From Rhododendron vialii (lineage: Eukaryota > Streptophyta > Magnoliopsida > Ericales > Ericaceae), in NCBI RefSeq assembly GCF_030253575.1, contig NC_080567.1, forward strand, positions 35,493,501 through 35,557,500: a DNA stretch of 64,000 nt, read 5' to 3'. Both the position numbers and the translations under genes were made by a program. This document shows, one piece after another, positions 10,724-22,300 of this stretch. Positions within the stretch are counted from its first letter, which is position 1, and every line of letters begins with the position of its first letter. The notes beneath the pieces were generated by a model, which saw only the letters and a program-made list of their open reading frames with translations, ran no database searches and was not told the origin of the DNA.

Positions 10724-13700
10724 CTATGTGATCCTCGGAACTGGAATGCTTTCTGACGGTGGTAAAGTCACCGACCTTAATAGCCCCAACGAGCAAACAA
10801 GTCCCAAGAAATGAGAAAGGATAATGTTTGCTGATGCCTGTAAAACAGAAGACAAGCTAAGAACGTAAGAGTGTGTTCTGAACTAGCAGAAAGGAAGGGA
10901 AAAGGAAGTTCTTTCTTTCCTCGTTTGGTTTCTATCATGGGAGGGAAAGAAGAAAATGAAAGAGAAATTAGAGAGAAACTTGTTTTCTCTCTTTGCTCAC
11001 TCTTTGAGAGTTTTTCCTCTGCTTCGTTCGTTAGTTTTCTTATTACTATATTTCATATTTCCCCTCAAAATCAAACAAGAGTAAAATATGTATCTTCTTA
11101 CTTTCATTCCTTTCTTTGCCAAACCAAATGACAAAATAACTACTCTCTCTAGAATTTCTCTCGTGTTTACTTTCTCTTTCCTGTTCACATGTGCCCACCA
11201 TTGCTTACTAGGATTAGGTTTTTCACCCACTAAGGACTACCCGTCTTCAAATTATTGAAACCAAAATTTCACTTTACGGAAGTAAATCTGAATGAATACC
11301 TGCACCAAGAAAACATCCAATGCAAGAACAGGGCTGTAGCCAGGTGGGATGCCCTGGTAAAAAGGATTGACTGAAGAAGTTAAAGCTTTTGCAACCAGCA
11401 ATCCTACAGTGGCTTGCATACCCAGGACAGCAGCACCCATGCCAAGAAGGTTCAATACTATGCTCTTTTTCAAGCTTTTCAGGACATCTGCTCGAGGAGG
11501 AGCCTGAAAATGCTGAATCTAGTGTCTGATAAAAATGAAAAGACACAAGGACATAACCTGTGTACATATATGGGCATGAATAATGTATGATAACAAATAA
11601 AAGCTACTTTTGGCAACAAAAGCTACAAGGTAGCCACCAATACTAACCTTGAATAAATTGGACTGTGATGAAAACAATTGGTGGAAAGCAGGAAATAAAA
11701 AGCTGCAGTTGTCGTTTATCACTATACGAAAGAGAGAATTAAAACCAAACTCAGGGCATTTGCAAATCCCTTAGAAGTGCACTGTTTTGCCAATTTCATA
11801 TTACGGTTGAACCGACTTAACCACAGAAACAGCAAATCAATGCAATTAATTACAAAGCTCAAGAACATGCTATCTTTCTTCATCTCAAAAAGCACAAAAG
11901 GAATGGAAATTTACCTTTGAAGGCTCATTAGCAGTTCTTCGGAGCTTGTCAGACAGACGGATGAAACCAAATGACCAAAACACAGAAACGAAGGCTGCTG
12001 CGATTCCACCAGCAGTAGCATAAAATGTAGCAGGCGAAGTGATCTTTCCCTTAAGGACAACAGAAAATGAAAGGATCACAGCAGTCACGACAGTGCACAC
12101 CAGCTGTCCCCAAAACCCTAAACTACCCAACCTCTTGAAGTACCTTGAAGTACTCTCTAACCTCTTTGCAACCTGTGTAAACAATGAAAGCATAATCCTC
12201 AATGTCAAATGTGTAATGGATCCAAGAACCCTTTATTCGATAACTGCATCTATGCAAAATTTAGCTCACTAATTGGATCATAAAAACCTTTCAAACAACC
12301 ATGTTCACCTTCAAAACAAATTTGCATCCCAAATCCCTCTAGCCAAGGCCACAACCCTAAGCTGTGTAGAATCCAAAGTCGTCCTGTAGTATTCAAGCTG
12401 GGAATTTAATTGGTCAGAATAAGATTGAGGAGGTATATGATCTCAAAGCCATAGGGCAATCAATCATACTGGGCTAACAGTAAAAGGGAAATTATCACCA
12501 CAACCCATAAGGTAACGTGTCCCATGTTTTTTATGGTACTGGTTGTCCAATGTATCCCCTTCCCCAATAGTTGCATTCCAGCATGGGCAATGAAATTTCA
12601 CGGTATATGTAACCCAATCGATGTCCAATCAAACCAATCACACGGACCCAATATGTATGCGTTATCTCATTGAGGACCCAGTGGGTAACAACTTTTTCCC
12701 TTGGAGAACACATTTGCACGAGCATTGCATTCTCGGCTTCTAGAACAGTCTTGGACAATAAATTTGAAACAAAAAATCATCAAAACGTTAAAATCGTTCG
12801 ATCAGTGGACTGGATACATGTGTTTAAGATGACTCATTGCGAACACTCATAAGAAAAAAGATGTTTGGAATTTCCAATGTATATCGCACCCATATGATAC
12901 CGCAGACTGAAATAAACCCCAAATGTAACAAACAATTCTCAATTGGCTCCAGGTCACCTGAACTCCTTTGATTCTGTGCCTCTATTCCCGTGCAATTACT
13001 CTCGACATTTTTGTACCTCGGTACAATTTCAGCTGCAGGATAGCACATTACCAAACTAGCTAAAATTGCACGAGAACATAGTTATAGAGGTCTTTATGGT
13101 AAAAGTCATTTGAACTCTTCACAGTTTTTCTTCAAGTTCAAACTCTACTTAGCAGTTAATTCTTCGCACATTACCAGACTAGCTAAAAAATCTGACTTTT
13201 GGGCTGATTTTTATCCTTATTCAAGAAAATTTACGTTTGGGCCATAATTTTTTTACTTTTTTGATTCCTCTCGTCGAGTAGAATCAATAATCCACAAAAT
13301 TTTGACGCGAATCTAACAAATGAGAATTCTTTTGGAATAAAAAAACAAAAAAATAAGCCAATTGGCTTATTTAACTAAAACACCCATAAGTTTTTTTTTT
13401 TTTTTTTACATAGTTAGATGAGTGATACTGTGATAGGGTGTAATTCAGTTGACATATACATATATGAACACAGAGGGAGGGAGGGAGAGATGACCTGAGC
13501 GAGTTTGGCCTTTTGGGGATCGTCATTTGGGGAAGTGAAAGCCGTAGAAATGGGTGAAGAGGAGAGAGCTGTTGTTCTCTTGGGAACCCTAGCATAATTA
13601 GACGGAGATATAGGTGGAGACGAAGAAGGGGATAAGTAGAGAGAAGGGAGTCTAGTGGGGCTGTGCTTGGAGGAGGGAGTTGGTCGAGGGGAGACTCGGA

Positions 13701-13791
13701 GGTACAGTGGTAAGGGCTTCGCCGCCATTGGCAGCTGCGGAGATGGTGGTGCGCCGCCGGGCCGACTTGCCGGCGACGGTTGAGCTTGCAT
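10724..13791 (-). CDS. TIC21: TIC21, chloroplast inner-envelope translocon/permease protein
   Basis: Four minus-strand exons (13495-13791, 11915-12172, 11300-11503, 10724-10837) join in frame to 290 residues; Arabidopsis TIC21 (CIA5/PIC1, At2g15290) is about 296. Exon 1 encodes a Ser/Pro-rich chloroplast transit peptide ending AKLAQ. Exon 2 begins VAKRLESTSRYFKRLGSLGF and holds two membrane helices. Exon 3 starts APPRADVLKS and contains LGMGAAVLGMQATVG and GYSPVLALDVFLVQ. Exon 4 finishes ASANIILSHFLGLVCSLGL with a short hydrophilic tail. The protein has four predicted inner-envelope helices. The family has been proposed to act in protein import through the TIC complex and, alternatively, as an iron permease; which applies cannot be read from sequence. 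The start at 13789-13791 was preferred over an upstream in-frame start because it gives a normal transit peptide. Intron 1 carries transposon debris. Confidence 0.96.
13215..13380. repeat. Half copy of a foldback element in TIC21 intron 1
   Basis: Resembles one arm of the foldback at 59189-59575: both contain GATTCCTCTCGTCGAG, then AATCCACAAAA, CTAACAAATG and a terminal GGCTTATTTA. Only one arm is recognisable here. Confidence 0.5.
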
Positions 13792-14171
13792 AACTAGTGA
13801 GGTTTTGACGGCCAAGCCAAGACCGGGAGAATAGCTGCGGATGTGTACAAATTTTAGATTAGAATCGAGATGCATTATAATATTAAATTTCAATAAAAGC
13901 AGATAAATATAAAATATATTAAAAGTTGTAGTAAAAGTTTAGCTGTCGTTTTGCTTTCCTTTTAAACATTTAAAAAAAAAAAGAAGGTAATTTCAAATTT
14001 AAATATAATGAAAATAAAAATTAATTTTTTAATTTTTTTTTCGCTAAATCTCATTGAGATCTATCGAACACAATTTCGAAATAATATGGCCGAAAGGGTT
14101 ATCATCATTTACATGACCAACCATGCTCAAACGCTCCTTTTAGACAAGGGTATGGATTATAACAATAAGAA

Positions 14172-14574
14172 TTGGTAAAGATATGGGTACCGAAAGGGGA
14201 GGGAAAACGTACCGACCGGTCGCGCCGGGCCATCTCCGGCCACCGGACGGCCAATCTGAGCCGTCCAAATTTTTTTTATCAAAAACCGATGGGGCTACGC
14301 AAGAATCAATAGCATCCGATGTGTGTAGGGTGCTTGATCTAAACACACTTTTTTTATATATTTAATTTGTGTGTATGTAAATACATGAAAAAAATGTGTT
14401 TAGATCAAGCACCCTACACATATCGAATGCCATTGATTCTCTCGCGAGCCCCATCGGTTTTTTTTTTTTTAAATTTTTGGACGGCTCGGATCGGCCGTCC
14501 GGTGGCCGGAGATGACCCGGCGCTGCCGATCGGTACGTTTTCCCTCCCCCTTTCGTTACGCATAGCATGACTCA
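14172..14574. mobile_element. Foldback MITE, GTACCG/CCGGACGGCC family, copy 1
   Basis: About 400 bp of near-perfect hairpin. The left arm runs from GGGTACCGAAAGG through CCGGCCACCGGACGGCC, GAGCCGTCCAAA and ACCGATGGGGCTACGC; the right arm is its complement. Candidate flanking repeats are AATAAGAA (14164-14171) and AGTAAGAA (14575-14582). Two relatives occur at 29214-29556 and 45016-45262. The 8-bp-type duplications suggest hAT or Mutator affinity. Confidence 0.85.
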
Positions 14575-14582
14575 AGTAAGAA

Positions 14583-15221
14583 AATTTAGCATCTTCTCTG
14601 TTTTCTTCTTGTACATATGTACCTGTCGTGTAGTCTTTCCTGATTATGGAGGGAGAAGACTGACAATTTTTCTTCAAAAATCAGCTCAAGTCATCCCAAA
14701 ATAGAAAGCAGGAAAAAAAAAGAAAGAAGATAACTGAAGCCATGAGTCTTCAATATACTTTACTCACATAATCTTTCAAAATGGCGCGGGCTCTTGCACT
14801 TGATTCCCGTATTATGCTCGTGCTTTCAATCATTGCTCTCGCATATTTTAATAGTTTGAGAAGTGTTTCAAAGACGTTTTTGCGCTCACGCACATGCACG
14901 TGAATTAGGTGACTCAGCTCAATACACAAGATCTCCCCATTGCGGGCTCTTTGGGGCAGTAAATGAAATATAGCAAAGAAAAAAAAAAAGGATATGTACT
15001 AGTAGTATTACTGAGAAAAATTAGGCTTTTCATTTGATCTAGGAACTTTGTCTCAAACCATATGGTTTTGAGGAACAGTTAAGACTTCAAACATATGGCC
15101 CGCCAAATAAAAGTGGCCATAACCAAATCTACAACTATATATCCTACTTCACTTGCCTTTGTATTGGACTTACCTGCCCATCCCAATAACATGCGCTTTA
15201 ATAGAGAGAGATACAAACTAT
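14583..15221. other. Intergenic, no gene seen
   Basis: AT-rich spacer with short A-runs. No open frame with family resemblance. Confidence 0.5.
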
Positions 15222-15650
15222 GGGCGTGTTTGATTGCAGATTTCGTTTTGAGGGGATTCGTAATGACGTGGGATTAAGATTGGGATTGAGAATGAGGTGG
15301 GATTATTAATGAGAAGATGAATTATTTATTCATGTTTGTTTTGCACGGGATTAGGATTGGGATTCGGATTGAGAATGGGAAGGGATTGTAAATAACATGT
15401 TTGTTTTGGTTAGGATTGGGATTAGGATTGGGATTGAAGTGTGTTTTTAAACATGTATTGCTCAATCCCATGGGGATGGGATTACTAGTAACACCCCCCC
15501 AAGGTATTGCTAATACCCCCATTTTGGGTGATTAACAATCCCATGGGACAACTAGTCCCCCCTCCAAAAACCTAACCAAACAAGGAATTAATAGCCCCAT
15601 GGGATTATTAATCCAATCCTCCCCTCCCAAACCTCCTATCAAACACGCCC
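15222..15650. mobile_element. MITE with GGGATTAGGATT-type internal repeats, copy 1
   Basis: 429 bp bounded by GGGCGTGTTTGAT and its complement ATCAAACACGCCC, with TAT on both flanks (15219-15221, 15651-15653). A 3-bp duplication with GGGC.TGTTTG ends is typical of PIF/Harbinger (Tourist-like) MITEs. The left half is full of degenerate GGGATTRGGATT repeats; the right half is dominated by the complement (AATCCCATGGG). A diverged relative lies near 47415-47765. Confidence 0.8.
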
Positions 15651-15717
15651 TATATATAATGAAGTATCTGGATAAGATCACCCAACTCTTTATTAGTAAA
15701 AAAAAATTAAGGGAATT

Positions 15718-15828
15718 GATTTTGTCATTCCTTTTTTTTGTTAACGCCACTCATCTGCAAGTATATTTTTGCACAAAAAATACACTTGCAAGGGAGTGAC
15801 GTTAACAAAAAAAGGGAGTGGCAAAATC
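15718..15828. mobile_element. 111-bp perfect-arm hairpin MITE
   Basis: The arms GATTTTGTCATTCC...GTTAACGCCACTC and GAGTGACGTTAAC...GGAGTGGCAAAATC pair across a short centre at CTTGCAAGTGTATTTT and its complement. There is no coding capacity. It is most likely a miniature DNA transposon. Confidence 0.7.
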
Positions 15829-15844
15829 AGCAACCTAAATTAAA

Positions 15845-16030
15845 CACGAGAAATCAAACTTGTCAAGCTAGTTGTCTCATTTCTCTCTCCAGTGGTGACC
15901 TAAGTTCGAGTCCCATGGAAAGCAGGTTTAGGATTCAGGGTTATGGATAGTCTCTGAACTCTCCGTTGACTAACATACTAACGCCCGCTAATTCTCCCTG
16001 ATGTATACCGTCTGGCAAAAATAAAAAATA
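15845..16030 (+). mobile_element. Probable tRNA-derived SINE
   Basis: A pol III B-box match, AGTTCGAGTCCC, lies near 15902-15914, about 30-40 bases after an A-box-like TCAAGCTAGTTGTCTCA. The sequence ends in an A-rich tail (CAAAAATAAAAAATAAA). The flanking repeat is weak, so the exact ends are approximate. Confidence 0.55.
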
Positions 16031-16199
16031 AACGCGCAAGCAGAAAATGAACGGTGGATTAGCTTGAATGTGTGCAAGGTTTTGGTTTTGACTTCAAAGC
16101 GGAGCAGTTTTAAGACCCAGATAGATCAGACCAAAACCAAGGACACCGAACCACATTTTTTCCCCATACATTGATAGTAATAACTACAGGAATGGTCCA

Positions 16200-16422
16200 A
16201 ATCCACGGGTTGACCTGGTAGTCAAGATTTGGTATTTAGGAATTTGTTATCTTTTAAGGTCTTGGGTTCAAAGCATTTCAGAATGCTACTAACTCATTTG
16301 GGCCTAAGCCCATACAAACCATTCGTAGTTGACGGTGAATTTACAATTCTCATGATTAGGTGAGAGTGTAAGCTGGTTCAACACTTGGTTATTAAAAAAT
16401 AAAAAAAACAAAAAAACGCTTT
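16200..16422 (+). mobile_element. tRNA-derived SINE with 12-bp target duplication
   Basis: The head GGTTGACCTGGTAGTCAAG is tRNA-like and is followed by a B-box-like GGGTTCAAAGC. The 3' end is A-rich (TTATTAAAAAATAAAAAAAAC). It is bracketed by AGGAATGG(T/C)CCA at 16188-16199 and 16423-16434, one mismatch in 12, as expected for L1-mediated insertion. Confidence 0.8.
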
Positions 16423-16434
16423 AGGAATGGCCCA

Positions 16435-18030
16435 TTCCCGGTGGTGAAAGTTGTCAGGTAGTCCCTTTTCATGTGAACGTATTCACGGGGGCAGAAAAAA
16501 AAAACTGAAAAATTCATGTGAAGCTCAAGTGCTAGTTTCAGACTTCTTCCCCTTCCCTTTGATTTGATCTCTCATTTTGTTTTGGGGGGGCGGGGCGGCG
16601 GAGTTTGGGGTGCACAACAGTACAATACCGTGTGTGGGGAGCTGATGGGCCTGCCTGAGGTTCATCTATATGATAATATTCGACTATTTTGTACCACTCG
16701 CAAGTTGATCGGACATCGTGAGCCACATGATCGTACTACATCGATATCCAACAAAATAGTGGGCAAGTACGCTTTTGAGAATAAACCAAACTAGATCAGA
16801 TCATGTGATCATTTGTGTAAGAGTTTTTTTTTTATCCGCCATTTGTGTAGGATGAATTTGTGTTTTTTTGAGTCATCTACTTAACGAGCTTTATGCATTG
16901 GATGGTTTGAATCACGCTCGAATTAGGCCCACTCAATAATCACCCCATGATCTATTTTACCATGCTGATGCTACCTTGTGTTTGAAGCAAAAGTGGGCAT
17001 GGTGAGTGTAAGAAAAGTAAAAGGATAAAGGAAGGTCTAGCAATTATTGTGGTTAATTTGCCTACCTTTAACCCCTCATGAAAACTTTGAAAAAGGCAAC
17101 AAGGCATGCCCTGCTAATTTTTTCTTCTTCGAGGCCAATAGGAACATGGTTCATGTTATACCATCCTACTTTTTGCGCCAAAGAAACATGATATTAGAGT
17201 GAATCTTAACTTCATTTTTCGAAACTTTCATAGAAATCACCTATGCTCGGGTAGTCGGGTGGCAACCAATTTTTGTGGTGATCGTAATACGAAATAAGGA
17301 CGGTGTTTCTTGCTCTTTCCACTGAAACAGTGCAAAAGTATTGTTTGCGTTCGTAATCGTAAAATAGGTACACTATTTTTGCCAATCATATCAGCTATAG
17401 GATTGTTATAGCAAAACAGACCTAGACAAAATCGTATACATGATCGTTTGACAAATTTACTTTCATGTGATTTTAATTTTGATCTCAACTTCTACCTATA
17501 CAATTGCAGAACAAAGGCTATGGAACTTCATATTTTCCTTCAAAACATTGTGCCAGATATTTCTTGATGTTTATTTATTGCTGCAGATAACAAAATGGAT
17601 CAAGTTGAAGAATCTAGTAAAAACAGTCCTAAATTAAATAATGCAAAGGTATATAGGGTTAGTGCATTCTCTTGACTTTCCCCAACTTAAAGATTCAAAT
17701 TTAAATTTTCAAATAATGCTAAAGGATGTAACTAATTTTGTCATACATTTTCGTCACTGTTATTTGATTATAATTTGTTAAATTGACCACCAAGTGGTTG
17801 GTTTAAAGAGCAATTATTTGAATTTTCTCGCCCAATGTTAGGGTTTAAGTCTCTATAAGTTTTTGGCAGTGCTAAATATGTTATTTACCGCTCCTAGTAT
17901 ATGACGAGACTTTAACTTCAGGCTCGACGTACTCCTAAACGAACGGCTATGTGATGCTAAATACAGTGAGCTTACCTGCAAATGGCTGTATGGTGATAAG
18001 GACAATACTCCGTAGCGGATACGTAGGCGG
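16435..18030. other. Intergenic, no gene seen
   Basis: AT-rich sequence with no recognised gene or clearly bounded element. Confidence 0.5.
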
Positions 18031-18035
18031 ACTAT

Positions 18036-18284
18036 CTACCCATGGTATGGTAGTATGGTACCCATTTGTTTGATTAGATAAATGCCTTGATATGACATAG
18101 TAATGACAACAGGTACCCATATTGGTGTGTGTGGAACATTTGCATCGAATAATTCCTTCTGAAGGGGAGCAAACTCATCAATGAAGAAGTGGACTTTGAG
18201 CTCCTTTGCATATATCTGCATATCTGCTGGGGTCCAACGCATCCTGATTCTCCTGTACCCTTCTCTAAAAGCCACACCAACCAA
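18036..18284 (-). other. Unrecognised 82-codon open frame
   Basis: The minus-strand frame reads REGYRRIRMRWTPADMQIYA and then KELKVHFFIDEFAPLQKEL, with the composition of a folded protein domain rather than random AT-rich DNA. The stretch just upstream (to the right) contains an AG that could be an acceptor. I do not recognise the family. It could be an exon remnant of a decayed gene or a retroelement piece, or chance. Confidence 0.25.
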
Positions 18285-19211
18285 GCTTTTTGACTCTAAA
18301 AATAGAGAATAGACGTGATATATTGAGCATAAAATTTATAATTTAATTTCTTTCTTTTTTCAAATTTTGTGGAGGAATGTCCCTTTTTTAGATTGTGTTT
18401 TTAAAATGGAAATGTAGTCTCTATTTTTAGAGATCCAAAAATAAATTTGGAGATCAAATTTCTAACACGGATAATGAATCCTTTCAATATTCTCTCTTAA
18501 TGTACAAAAAGTTAAAGTAAAGAGAAACAAATTACAAAATATCTCCTCAATATGTCACACCCATTGTTCATTTTAGAGTTATAGAGCTTGGTTGGAGTTG
18601 TAAAAGAAAATACTCCCTACGGTTAATCCGGTCGGTTGGTTGATTTGGATTTTTTGGACCACGAAGTAATTTCTTGCGATTTTTTAAATCTTGACATGGA
18701 TGGTCTGCTTTTAATGGGACAGATAAGAAAATTTATTGAGATGCAAATGAACTGACATGAACACTCATAACCGCCCAATTGAAAAAAAAAAAAAAAAACC
18801 ATTTGTCTGGATTTAGATGTGTTTTTAATCCTTCGATATATCTAAAATTTCACAAAATGCATATATAGTTCATTCGCATTGGACGATCCAGAGCACATCC
18901 ATATCAAAACATTTTGTATTATTTTAATCATTTCCGTTATGCTAAATTCTATTCTTATATTCTTATACAATAAAAAACAAAACATGTGCTAAGGTCCTAA
19001 ACAAACTCATCAAACAAGTGGACAGTGTAGTACACAGAAGAGACAACCATCCACTATGCTGCTTTTACCAATGTTTTATGAGCAGCTTCTATCAAGTTAT
19101 CAACATCAAATATTCATTAGAGCAGAGAGTAATAAAAAACAGAGAACCTACCTTCCCCTCTCTGCTCCCCCTCTGCAACTCCCAACCAAATATACTCCAC
19201 TCCCATTCCCA

Positions 19212-19213
<2 letters not shown>

Positions 19214-19250
<37 letters not shown>
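19214..19250. repeat. (CT)n microsatellite before the LRR kinase start
   Basis: A CT run of roughly 36 bases ends about 125 bases before the start codon, probably in the 5' UTR. Confidence 0.85.
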
Positions 19251-19251
<1 letters not shown>

Positions 19252-19376
19252 CATTATCTTTCTGGTCACCAAAACAACCATATCTGCAGTTGTTTACCCT
19301 CTCTCCCTCTCCTACTACATACCTTTTTGTTTCTTACATTTATACGCGGCAGGGATGTGAAATTGCAGAGACAATC

Positions 19377-22300
19377 ATGGGGTTCACTGCACAAAGCCTC
19401 CACCTTTCCTGCACATCCACTCTGTTCCTTCTTCTTCTTCAATTGACTTCCTCTGCTGCTCTAAACTCAGACGGAACCCTCTTGCTCTCCTTCAAATACT
19501 CTGTCATCGGCGACCCATTATCAGTTCTCGACAACTGGGACTACACGGCCGACACTCCATGCTCATGGACCGGCGTAACTTGCGCCCGAATCGGAACCTG
19601 GTCACCCGACTTATTCCGGGTGACCAGCTTAGCCCTCCCGAGCTCCCAGCTCATGGGCTCGATCCCGGAAGAATTGGGCCAAATCCAACACCTCCGCACG
19701 CTAGATCTCTCCAACAATCTCTTGAACGGAACTCTGCCCGCTTCTCTCTTCAACTCCTCCGAGCTCCAGGTCCTTTCTCTCTCCAACAACATGATCTACG
19801 GCGAGCTCCCGAGTCTCGCCACAGGCCTGTCTGGCCTTCAGTTCCTCAATCTCTCCGGCAATGCCTTGGCCGGAAAAATCCAAGGAAATTTCTCCTCTTT
19901 CCAGAACCTGACTGTTGTTTCTCTGAAAAGCAACTATCTCACGGGTTTTATTCCCAGTGGGTTTGATTCTGTTGAGGATCTCGACCTGTCTTCGAATCTG
20001 TTCAACGGGTCTTTACCTGATGATTTTGGCGGGGAGAGACTGCAATTCTTGAACCTTTCGAATAACAAGATTTCAGGCTCGGTGTCTTTGAAATTCGCGG
20101 GAAAGATTCCGGCGAACGCTTCCATCGATCTCTCGTTCAACAACCTGACAGGAGAAATCCCACAGTTGACAGCGTTGGCTAATCAGAAAGCTGAGACGTT
20201 TGCCGGTAATATGGATCTTTGCGGCAAGCCTTTGAAGAAGCAATGCACGGTTCCTTCGACACTCTCTGGCCCACCCAATGGTACTTCGACTACTACTACT
20301 CCAGCAATTGCGGTAATACCCAAATCAATTGAAACAAATCCAGTGACGAGTACGCATGGAACAACGACGCCGAATGGGAGTCAAGGTCAGCAAAGTAGTA
20401 AGCTAAAGCCGGGGACAATAGCCGGGATCGCGGTCGGAGATTTCGCCGGGATAGGGATTCTTGCCGTGATTTTCTTGTTCGTGTACCGACTGAGGAGGAA
20501 AAACGGAGCCGGCGAGGGTGAACCGTATGACGAAGTGAGCAAAGATCAAGTGAATGGCCCAAAAAGTGAAGTGATCCAAACGGCGTCGAAAGAATCGAAG
20601 GGTGGTCATGCTACTTGGTCGTGCCTTAGTGTTATGAAGAGCGAAGAGACGTCGGAAGCGGCTACCGGGTCCGAAAGTGACGAAAACAACACCACCAAAC
20701 CGGTTGGTTTTGCAAGAGAGCATGAGAAGAACAGGTGGGTGATCATAATCCTGAGTAATTCTATTTTCATTGTATCCAATTTTATATCCCAAAATGATTT
20801 CAGCTAGCACACATGTACGTTTGGATACAAGTTCGGATATAGATGTGTTCGCAATTATTCGTTACATATGAGTTCCACACGCATTGTGGAAAACCTACGC
20901 GTATCGTACAATTCCGAAAATATTTGTAATCTGTATCCGAACATGTAACATTGCTAAAAAGAAGTCCTAATTCTTCTTGGTTAATGTGCGCAAGGAGGAA
21001 GCTAGGAGGGACCAAGTTTACCATGGTCACCCTCAAATTTCTAATACTAAATTATTATTATACCACTCTAGTAATTTTGGAGATTTTTATTATATGCATA
21101 ATTTGATCACTTTCATTTTCTAAAGTTTCTTTAGGAATATGAGACTTCAATTATTTATCATATATACAATACTTTCAATTTTAAAATAATAATTTAAGAT
21201 ATTTTTTATATTTTTAAATTAAAAATAATATATTATAAATGAATGATCTGTCTCGTAAAAATAAAAATAAAAATATAAAAAATAAGAACCCTAGTAGAAC
21301 TTTCATAATGCGATGGTGGGAAAGATTAATTTTTATAATTAACCATTTCCATTTCCTAATTCTTGCATTGGCTACCCCAACTTTTAATTATTGACTATTG
21401 ACTTCGGCTGTGGTAATGCAGGGAAGAGAAAGAGAGGGCGGCGCTGGTGATGGTGGACGGGGAGACGGAGATGGAGATGGAGACGTTGTTGAAGGCGTCG
21501 GCCTACATTTTGGGGTCGAGTGGGACGAGTATAGTGTACAAGGCGGTGTTGGAGGGTGGGGCGGCGTATGCGGTGAGGAGGATCGGAGAGGGCGGCGTCG
21601 ATCGGCGGAGGGAGTTCGAGAACCAGGTTAGGGCGGTGGCTAAGTTGCGCCACCCGAATCTGGTGCGGGTCCGGGGGTTCTATTGGGGAGATGTTGAGAA
21701 GCTCGTTATTTACGATTATGTCTCCAATGGCAGCCTCGCCACCACTGGTGGTTACAGTAAGCTCTGTCTCTGTCTCTGTCTGTGTGTGCGTGCACGTTAG
21801 TAAAACTGTTGGTTTTCTGCTAACATACGCTTATTCTTCTCCCGCGCAACCCGTGAACTGCCCACTTCGTCGGTTTGTTAACTGCAGTGTTGTGTCTGTC
21901 TGGATTTTCATGGTTAAAGAGATTCCACTGGGTCCCCTGAGAGTTTACGAAAATGTTCCAAAAAAGGAAAAGAAAAGAAATTAATGGTACATTTGAGAGT
22001 CTAGGAATGATGTAGGCGAATATTTTAATTATTCTAGGAAGTATAGGAATTTTAATTTTATTATTTTGGAATAGTATTTGATTAGGAAGCTACACATCAA
22101 AGTGAAGTTGCGCTGCATCATACATGCTACATATCAAAGGGAATCACAATCACTAATTACTAATTTTATTTTTGATGACATTTTTTAGAAAACTTTTCGG
22201 GAACCATAGAATTAATGAGAAGATTCCCAATGTTTTACAGTAATACATTTCACTGGCTTTTATGTGCTTGATTTCAGTAAACAAATTAGCGACAAAGTAA

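Noticed and set aside
15340-15440. Telomere-like GGGATTAGG array
   Set aside because: It is degenerate, not TTTAGGG, and is confined inside an inverted-repeat element.
19056-19376. In-frame extension upstream of the LRR kinase start
   Set aside because: It runs through a CT microsatellite and does not encode a signal peptide; the ATG at 19377 does.
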